Assembly: GCF_028598805.1 (NCBI RefSeq)
Contig: NZ_JAQRFI010000028.1
Coordinates: 1 to 63,073, forward strand
Reading direction: 5' to 3'
DNA from: Xenorhabdus yunnanensis
GTDB lineage: Bacteria; Pseudomonadota; Gammaproteobacteria; Enterobacterales; Enterobacteriaceae
Length of the DNA stretch: 63,073 nucleotides
Shown: positions 57,631 through 63,073 of the stretch, piece by piece
Layout: every line of letters starts with the position of its first letter
Numbering within the stretch: the stretch's first letter is position 1
Program-made: the position numbers and the translations under genes
Notes under the pieces: generated by a model
What the model saw: the letters and a program-made list of their open reading frames with translations, nothing else
Told to the model about the DNA's origin: nothing
Database searches by the model: none

Positions 57631-58281
57631 TTAGTTACCAATATCTTTGTCAATGGTGACAGAAGATAAATAGTTAAGCAATGCAATATCGTTATCAACG
57701 CCCAGTTTTAGCATGGCTGATTTCTTCTGGCTACTGATGGTCTTAATACTCCGATTAAGTTTTTTAGCAATATCAGTAACAAGAAGACCTTCTGCAAATA
57801 AACGTAGAACTTCACTCTCTTTAGGAGATAAGCGTTTATCCCCATATCCATTGGCATTTACTTTTTCTAGTAACTTAGAAACACTTTCAGGCGTAAATTG
57901 TTTACCCTTCTGCAAAGCAGAAAGGGCTTTAGGTAAATCTGTTGGTGCTCCTTGCTTTAACACTATTCCCTCAATATCAAGCTCAAGTATAGCGCTTAAA
58001 ATAGCTGGGTTATTGTTCATTGTAAGGACAATGACGGCCAATCTAGGATAATGGCGTTTAATATATTTTATCAGAGTGATGCCATCACCATATTTATCCC
58101 CGGGCATTGACAAATCTGTTATAAGAACATCTGCTTCTATATGTGGCAAACTATTAATGAGTGTAGTTGAATTTTCAAATTCACCGACCACATTAATCCA
58201 CTCAATTTGTTCAAGTGACTTGCGGATGCCAAACAAAACGATAGGATGGTCATCGGCAATAATGACATTCAGGTTCTTCAT
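57631..58281 (-). CDS. rcsB: Rcs response regulator RcsB
   Basis: RcsB (216 aa, same as E. coli) is the DNA-binding output of the Rcs relay, controlling capsule, flagella (including flhDC repression) and envelope genes. The receiver domain has the phospho-acceptor Asp in ADVLITDLSMPGDKYGDG. The LuxR-type helix-turn-helix is in LSPKESEVLRLFAEGLLVTD and IAKKLNRSIKTISSQKKSAM. It starts 1 bp past the rcsD stop, forming the rcsD-rcsB operon. Its flhDC target lies in this window at 5 kb. Confidence 0.98.
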   Translation of the reverse strand: MKNLNVIIADDHPIVLFGIRKSLEQIEWINVVGEFENSTTLINSLPHIEADVLITDLSMPGDKYGDGITLIKYIKRHYPRLAVIVLTMNNNPAILSAILELDIEGIVLKQGAPTDLPKALSALQKGKQFTPESVSKLLEKVNANGYGDKRLSPKESEVLRLFAEGLLVTDIAKKLNRSIKTISSQKKSAMLKLGVDNDIALLNYLSSVTIDKDIGN

Positions 58282-58282
58282 A

Positions 58283-61018
58283 TTATTGGTTACCTTGCTG
58301 CAACAGCTTTATGATAAAAGAATCAATAAAGCTGATGCTATTTTTAATTTCTACTTCATTATTGTCTGCTATGTGTTTTTCCAACACCTCACATGATGAC
58401 CTAAGAAACTTTAAATCTAACATAGCAAACGCACCCTTAAGGCGGTGTACTGTTTGCGAAAGTGCTCTCAAATCATGTCGTTCTATATCAGTATACAGTT
58501 TAGTAATATCCATAGGTACTGTCTCTGCAAATAATTTCCTATAGTCACTGTCTGCCAACTGAGTTTGATAACTTTTGAGAATATTACAGATATTACTATC
58601 AATGCTCTCAATCGGATCAATATTTTTAACAAGATCACATGCAGGTTCAGATGTTTCTCCGGTTTCTTCATCTAAACTTAAACTTTCTTCGATAAGAAAC
58701 GATATTGCATTGATAACAGCATCAACAAAATTGTAATTGCACTGAACCAATCCCGGTTCTAACTGCGTAAATCCAGCTAAACTACTCACTAATAATATAG
58801 TTGGTTTTTCCTCTTTGTACTGTTTATCCGTGAGGATAATATCGTATTCTTTCGTAATATTCTCTTTTCTTTTATCAAAGTACTCTCTACCAAAGTACTC
58901 TGCACCATAACTATTGAGATAAGTATGGATGATTTTGCTGATCTCAGGGTTATTTATATCAATTAAAACCGTGACCCCTTCCAAAAGCTGAGGTGTTTCG
59001 CCATTTTCATCATCATGCTGAGACAGCGGTAGATTGATGACATAATGCGTTCCCAACCCCAACTTACTTTTAATATCAAGGTTACCTCCCATTCTTTTGC
59101 ACAACTGATTACATAAATAAAAAGTCATACCAGAATTGGTAGAGTACTTATCTTCTGCTGATTTATTCAGAAAAGGATAATTTAAACTAATCAAATCTCT
59201 TTCACTTAAGCCAGCGCCACTATCCATCAGCTCAATTTGAATATGGTTGTCATATTTACCAGAGTTATTAACAATCAATGATATCTTACCATAGCTGGTC
59301 GTCGTTATTGCATAACTAAATAACAATGTAGTGATTTTATCTAACTCTACAGCATCTCCAATGAATAAAGATTCACGAGGAATATTAAAATGATAATAAA
59401 CTCTCAATCCTTTAGCGTTTAATGCAGGTAAAAAGGTTTTCAGAATATCTTCCAACCGTGATGACAAAGAAAATAATTCATTTTTTGGCTGCCAATCATC
59501 CAATTCCAACTCATTGAGCAATGAAATATTTTCAATCCATTCTATTATATATCCTGATTTGACCAACAATTTATCCAATAGATTTTGTGCATTTTCATCT
59601 TGTGATAACTGTTTCAATTGGATCGCAATTTCATTCACGCTATTAATAGGATACTTTATTTCATTGTTAATATTTGAGAGCATAACATGCCTGATTTGAA
59701 TACTTTTATCATACTCCCTATGAGCAAGTTGTAATCGTTTATTCGCCATGACTTCCTGATCTTTGTCTTGCAATAAAAAAAGGTAAGTTTCTGGCAAGAA
59801 GATATTGTTATACATTCTCACTTCATAAATCGCTTCATCAATGGATGTTTGAATTACACCATGATGTTGTTGCGCCATCGCTCTAACTTTATTCAATTCG
59901 AGATGAGGTATCAACTTTTCTGCAGTTTTATTACTTATCACTATCTGATTTGATTCAAAATCATAGACCATAACACCAATAGGAATATTGAATATAATAT
60001 CACGGTTCAGAGAGTCTTTAATTTGCAAATCAAGACTCATGGAAGCATTTGGTGCAATATATCGCCTGCGTATATAAACTAACCCACTCAACGAAAACAG
60101 GAAGAAAAGCAATATTGAAAGCAAAAGCCAGACATTTTTGAACAACAAGTCTACAATCAATGTCTTCAAAGGAACTTGATAAATCAATTTATACGGCATG
60201 ATATTAAGTGACTGAGAAAACTCTAGCCAAAAACCGTTCAATGAAATTTCAAATTTATCGGGATTCTCAGGTTCGTATAAGTTGAGCGTATTCAAACGAA
60301 AGTTTGCTGGTGACATATTAACCGGCAAAAGATTATTAATAGGCAAATCAAAAGCAATAACAGTAGTTACTTGCCCTGCTGCATTAAATGCAGCTTTATA
60401 GGTATAGAAATAAATATTTTCACCACGTAATACATTGATGAACGAAATGCTTTCTTTTTCTTCCAATGTGATGGATTGATCCAACATATCAATACGTCTG
60501 GCATCAGGATTCCGGGTCAGATAGCTCTCCTTGAACCTGATTTCTGGTTTTAGGGCCGAGTGCGTCGTTAACAATAATAAATTATTCTCCTGTCCATTGA
60601 GATAATACATAGACAAGTATTCATTGTGAGCTCCCCAGAGAATTTCCAGATAGCTCGATAAGCTCTGGGCAAGTTGAATAGTCGAGTCGTTATATTGACC
60701 AAAAATAATTGCATCGACGAACTGATTACTATTTTCTAGCCAATAAATATCGGGACGCAACTTAAACAATGGCATTTTCTCCTGAGAGGAGATTGACAGA
60801 GTATTCGACTGTTTGAAGATATGGTTTGCGTGATAACGATAATCTTTAATCTGCAATCTCATCTTAGCTGCTACGCTACTGATAGCATATTTTTTCTCCA
60901 TCAGCCAAATATCAAAATAGTTATACCCGAATAAAAATAGAGACGTAAAAAGCAAAGTGACAAATAACGCGTAAAAACGAGGAATAGAGGATGGCTTGAT
61001 CGGTGGTTGTTTATACAT
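58283..61018 (-). CDS. rcsD: Rcs phosphotransfer protein RcsD
   Basis: RcsD (911 aa; 890 in E. coli) relays phosphate from RcsC to RcsB. Two membrane segments (about 15-35 and 292-315) flank a periplasmic domain. A degenerate histidine-kinase-like core follows: the segment LSNINNEIKYPINSVNEIAI lacks the His of true kinases, as expected. An ABL-like domain comes next, and the C-terminal HPt domain has the phospho-acceptor His in LSQTVHRLKGAFAMLDLKFL. Moderately diverged from E. coli in the periplasmic part. Confidence 0.97.
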   Translation of the reverse strand: MYKQPPIKPSSIPRFYALFVTLLFTSLFLFGYNYFDIWLMEKKYAISSVAAKMRLQIKDYRYHANHIFKQSNTLSISSQEKMPLFKLRPDIYWLENSNQFVDAIIFGQYNDSTIQLAQSLSSYLEILWGAHNEYLSMYYLNGQENNLLLLTTHSALKPEIRFKESYLTRNPDARRIDMLDQSITLEEKESISFINVLRGENIYFYTYKAAFNAAGQVTTVIAFDLPINNLLPVNMSPANFRLNTLNLYEPENPDKFEISLNGFWLEFSQSLNIMPYKLIYQVPLKTLIVDLLFKNVWLLLSILLFFLFSLSGLVYIRRRYIAPNASMSLDLQIKDSLNRDIIFNIPIGVMVYDFESNQIVISNKTAEKLIPHLELNKVRAMAQQHHGVIQTSIDEAIYEVRMYNNIFLPETYLFLLQDKDQEVMANKRLQLAHREYDKSIQIRHVMLSNINNEIKYPINSVNEIAIQLKQLSQDENAQNLLDKLLVKSGYIIEWIENISLLNELELDDWQPKNELFSLSSRLEDILKTFLPALNAKGLRVYYHFNIPRESLFIGDAVELDKITTLLFSYAITTTSYGKISLIVNNSGKYDNHIQIELMDSGAGLSERDLISLNYPFLNKSAEDKYSTNSGMTFYLCNQLCKRMGGNLDIKSKLGLGTHYVINLPLSQHDDENGETPQLLEGVTVLIDINNPEISKIIHTYLNSYGAEYFGREYFDKRKENITKEYDIILTDKQYKEEKPTILLVSSLAGFTQLEPGLVQCNYNFVDAVINAISFLIEESLSLDEETGETSEPACDLVKNIDPIESIDSNICNILKSYQTQLADSDYRKLFAETVPMDITKLYTDIERHDLRALSQTVHRLKGAFAMLDLKFLRSSCEVLEKHIADNNEVEIKNSISFIDSFIIKLLQQGNQ

Positions 61019-61190
61019 TCTTTGGATAATAACCTTTAGTATGAATATATGTTGGTCGATTAGACATCAACCCGTCGTTAAATAAGCCTGTTTACTGAGC
61101 TTAATACTAGCAGGTTCGCAAATGAAAAGGCCATTGCAGATCGAAGATTAAGCAAACAGCAAAAAAATACGATTTTTTTTCTTTAAGGGC

Positions 61191-61219
61191 TAGACACATT
61201 AAAACGATATAGGCATAAT
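61191..61219 (+). promoter_or_regulatory. Promoter of the tRNA-Ser/tRNA-Thr pair
   Basis: TAGACA (61191-61196), 17-bp spacer, CATAAT (61214-61219), then a GC-rich CTCGCGCC discriminator. Confidence 0.75.
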
Positions 61220-61229
61220 CTCGCGCCAT

Positions 61230-61317
<88 letters not shown>

Positions 61318-61323
61318 AATTTC

Positions 61324-61399
<76 letters not shown>

Positions 61400-61413
61400 T
61401 ACAAAACAATGAG

Positions 61414-62565
61414 TTACTCAGTATGTCCCACCACTGACAGATGTGAGTGGGACATATTTGAGACCTCATCGTAAAATAGAGCATCAATTTGTTGTGCATG
61501 CTCTGTCAGATGAGAAGGTGCTAGATGCGCATATCGACGCACCATCTCAATTGATTCCCAGCCCCCCATTTCCTGTAGTACTGAAAGTGGTACTCCTTTT
61601 TGAATCAACCAGCTTGCCCACGTATGTCTCAAGTCATGAAAACGGAAATTTTCTATCCCTGCACGTTTTAAAGCCGTTCTGAATGAAGTATTGGAATCCA
61701 CTCTCATCTTCCTCACCGTTGGCGTCATAGTTCCATCCGATCTATTTTTTGCCTTGGTGTGAACAAACACATATTTATGGTGATTACCTATTTGCTGCCT
61801 CAAAACATGACAGGCTGTATCATTTAATGCCACACCTAGCGCCTTCCCTGATTTGGTTTGATCCGGGTGTATCCACGCAACCTTTCTTTGCATGTCTATC
61901 TGTGACCATTCCAAGTTAACGATATTTGAACGGCGCAAGCCAGTAGCCAGGGCGAAAGTAACAACAGCTTTTAAAGGTTCACTGCATTCATCGATCAAAC
62001 GCTTTGCCTCATATGGTTCAAGCCAGCGAATCCTGTTATTCTTTGGCTTTGGTACTTTGATGTTTGGTGCTTTATCCAAATATTTCCAGTCACGTTCCGC
62101 CGAACGCAACAATGATTTGATAAACGCCAAGTACGCAGCCTTGGTTGCAACAGATACTGGCGTGATTTTTTGCTTTACCTGCCTGCGCCTTTTGCCAGAA
62201 ACATGCTTTTCCCAATTCTCAGCCTGTTTCTGATTAGTTAGTTTACTGACGGCATTATAAATGCCCGTTTCGTCTATGTCTGACAAATAGACACCTTCGA
62301 AGTGATCCAACCAAAACAGGATTTTGGTTTTGTCGTCATCGAGGGATTTTTTATTTGCCTTTTCTTCCAGCCATCTTGTACACGCCACTTCGAACGTCAC
62401 TTTTGGCGTTTCACCCAAGGCGCTTACACGCCACAGCTCCGCTCTTCTCTTATCGTGCAACTCCTGCGCTTGTTTTTTGTCCGCTGTCCCAAGCGATTCC
62501 TTAATTCTTTTACCATTGAATGAGTAACTTGCGTACCAGTACTCACCTCTACGGAAGATTGACAT
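61414..62565 (-). CDS. Tyrosine-type site-specific integrase
   Basis: A 383-aa phage-type integrase. The N-terminal part has an AP2-like fold start ([20 protein letters not shown]), then a SAM-like core-binding domain. The catalytic domain has the Arg in [17 protein letters not shown], HxxR in [18 protein letters not shown] and nucleophile Tyr in [13 protein letters not shown] take ATG 62565 (GGAGAACGG upstream); the open frame further upstream overlaps the gene before it. The gene ends 15 bp from tRNA-Thr and points at it, the standard arrangement for an element integrated in a tRNA 3' end. The other attachment site is beyond the window. Confidence 0.95.
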   Translation of the reverse strand: MSIFRRGEYWYASYSFNGKRIKESLGTADKKQAQELHDKRRAELWRVSALGETPKVTFEVACTRWLEEKANKKSLDDDKTKILFWLDHFEGVYLSDIDETGIYNAVSKLTNQKQAENWEKHVSGKRRRQVKQKITPVSVATKAAYLAFIKSLLRSAERDWKYLDKAPNIKVPKPKNNRIRWLEPYEAKRLIDECSEPLKAVVTFALATGLRRSNIVNLEWSQIDMQRKVAWIHPDQTKSGKALGVALNDTACHVLRQQIGNHHKYVFVHTKAKNRSDGTMTPTVRKMRVDSNTSFRTALKRAGIENFRFHDLRHTWASWLIQKGVPLSVLQEMGGWESIEMVRRYAHLAPSHLTEHAQQIDALFYDEVSNMSHSHLSVVGHTE

Positions 62566-62849
62566 TTCCGTTCTCCTTCTTCCGCACAAATCACACTTTC
62601 TTGTGTATTGTGCATTTTGTAGTTTAATGCGGCAATGCAATTCGCTCTTGTGAATTGCCATGGTGATTTAGACTTTGATGGATCTTTGCGAGAGCCGGAC
62701 AAGCGACCTGAGCCTATCCACTTTTTTAATGTCGGATACGATATATTCATAAACTCACAAGCCTTTCGACTATCTAACGTATAGGTATTACTTTCGCTTT
62801 TATATAAAGTTAGATAAGGTGCGTTTCTTATTGATGACAGTTGCGACAT
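62424..62849 (-). CDS. Excisionase/AlpA-like helix-turn-helix protein
   Basis: A 141-aa reading frame. The N-terminal 70 residues contain a MerR-type helix-turn-helix ([20 protein letters not shown] followed by [13 protein letters not shown]), as in excisionases and AlpA-like regulators. AAGGATAAATCTT precedes ATG 62849. The last 47 codons overlap the 5' end of the integrase in another frame, an unusually long overlap. It probably controls excision or directionality together with the integrase. Confidence 0.7.
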   Translation of the reverse strand: MSQLSSIRNAPYLTLYKSESNTYTLDSRKACEFMNISYPTLKKWIGSGRLSGSRKDPSKSKSPWQFTRANCIAALNYKMHNTQESVICAEEGERKCQSSVEVSTGTQVTHSMVKELRNRLGQRTKNKRRSCTIREERSCGV

Positions 62850-63073
62850 AAGATTTATCCTTATTGGTTATTTCAATGAGATATTTTTCCATTCTGATAA
62901 AATAACATACGTTACAGTTTTCCGTGTCATTCTATAATTACCAAATTTTTCTTTGTGTTTATCTAAATCTGTTAATAATCTTCCTGAGATACAATTTAAA
63001 TCTCAGCCGAATTAATTTTATTTTGCTGCTTTCATATCGCGTCAGTTCTAAATACTGTTCGCAGTGTTCGCAG
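62850..63073. other. Left part of the integrated element, no gene seen
   Basis: AT-rich promoter-like DNA upstream of the excisionase-like gene; the window ends before any further gene is readable. Confidence 0.5.

Overview
The window looks like a chromosomal piece of an AT-rich enterobacterium of the Morganellaceae, most likely Xenorhabdus or a close relative (inference). Core genes are highly similar to E. coli orthologues and keep local E. coli-like order: cheW-cheA-motB-motA-flhC-flhD, pyrC-bssS-trhO-lpxL, yfaE-nrdB-nrdA, ubiG/gyrA, and rcsC facing rcsB-rcsD. Between these blocks lie AT-rich gaps, insertion-sequence scars, prophage scraps and many broken genes. No database search was possible; all names rest on reading the translated sequence.

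Layout. 0.1-6 kb: chemotaxis and motility genes on the minus strand, ending upstream at flhDC. 6-7.5 kb: a gene-free AT-rich stretch with a perfect CRP-type palindrome. 7.5-9.2 kb: a decayed mgtC-mgtB-like magnesium/virulence operon. 10-15.9 kb: a CspA-family gene, ylaC, four identical tRNA-Asn genes (each with its own promoter), pyrC, bssS and trhO. 16-22.3 kb: accessory region with a P2-like prophage remnant (ogr, D, terminase, portal fragments), an IS3 transposase tail, a NUDIX gene, a ccdAB toxin-antitoxin pair and a resolvase tail. 22.6-30.6 kb: lpxL, a POT peptide transporter, a LysR regulator, an amino-acid exporter, a PhzF-like enzyme and lldD. 30.6-35.2 kb: decayed lactate-permease and LysR fragments, a polysaccharide-lyase-14-like gene with one amber codon, two alpha/beta hydrolases (one a type II thioesterase) and a NADAR protein.

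35.4-39.6 kb is a small accessory block: a DUF2335-like membrane protein, a divergent Cro/CI switch with two palindromic operators, two disrupted PD-(D/E)XK-like nuclease genes and a transposase tail. 40.2-46.7 kb holds envelope- or glycan-acting genes: an AA10 chitin-active monooxygenase, a GH24 lysozyme, an Ail/OmpX-like porin-fold protein and an AmiD-like amidase without lipoprotein signal. It also holds a tiny free-standing 24-codon gene with promoter and terminator, an IS200/IS605-derived palindromic element, and a MITE-like insert inside an IS1 relic. 46.8-61 kb is the core block (ribonucleotide reductase, ubiG, gyrA, Rcs phosphorelay). At 61.2 kb tRNA-Ser and tRNA-Thr are followed by a tyrosine integrase facing the tRNA-Thr 3' end, marking one edge of an integrated element that runs out of the window.

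The best candidates for undescribed biology are the 24-codon transcription unit at 42.54-42.75 kb, the two-hairpin RNA candidate at 40.23-40.32 kb, the phage-free Cro/CI plus DUF2335 locus with nuclease remnants, and the 147-bp MITE-like element at 46.2 kb. Several genes differ from intact versions by a single in-frame stop or one-base slip, so recent gene decay, or sequencing error, is a general theme.
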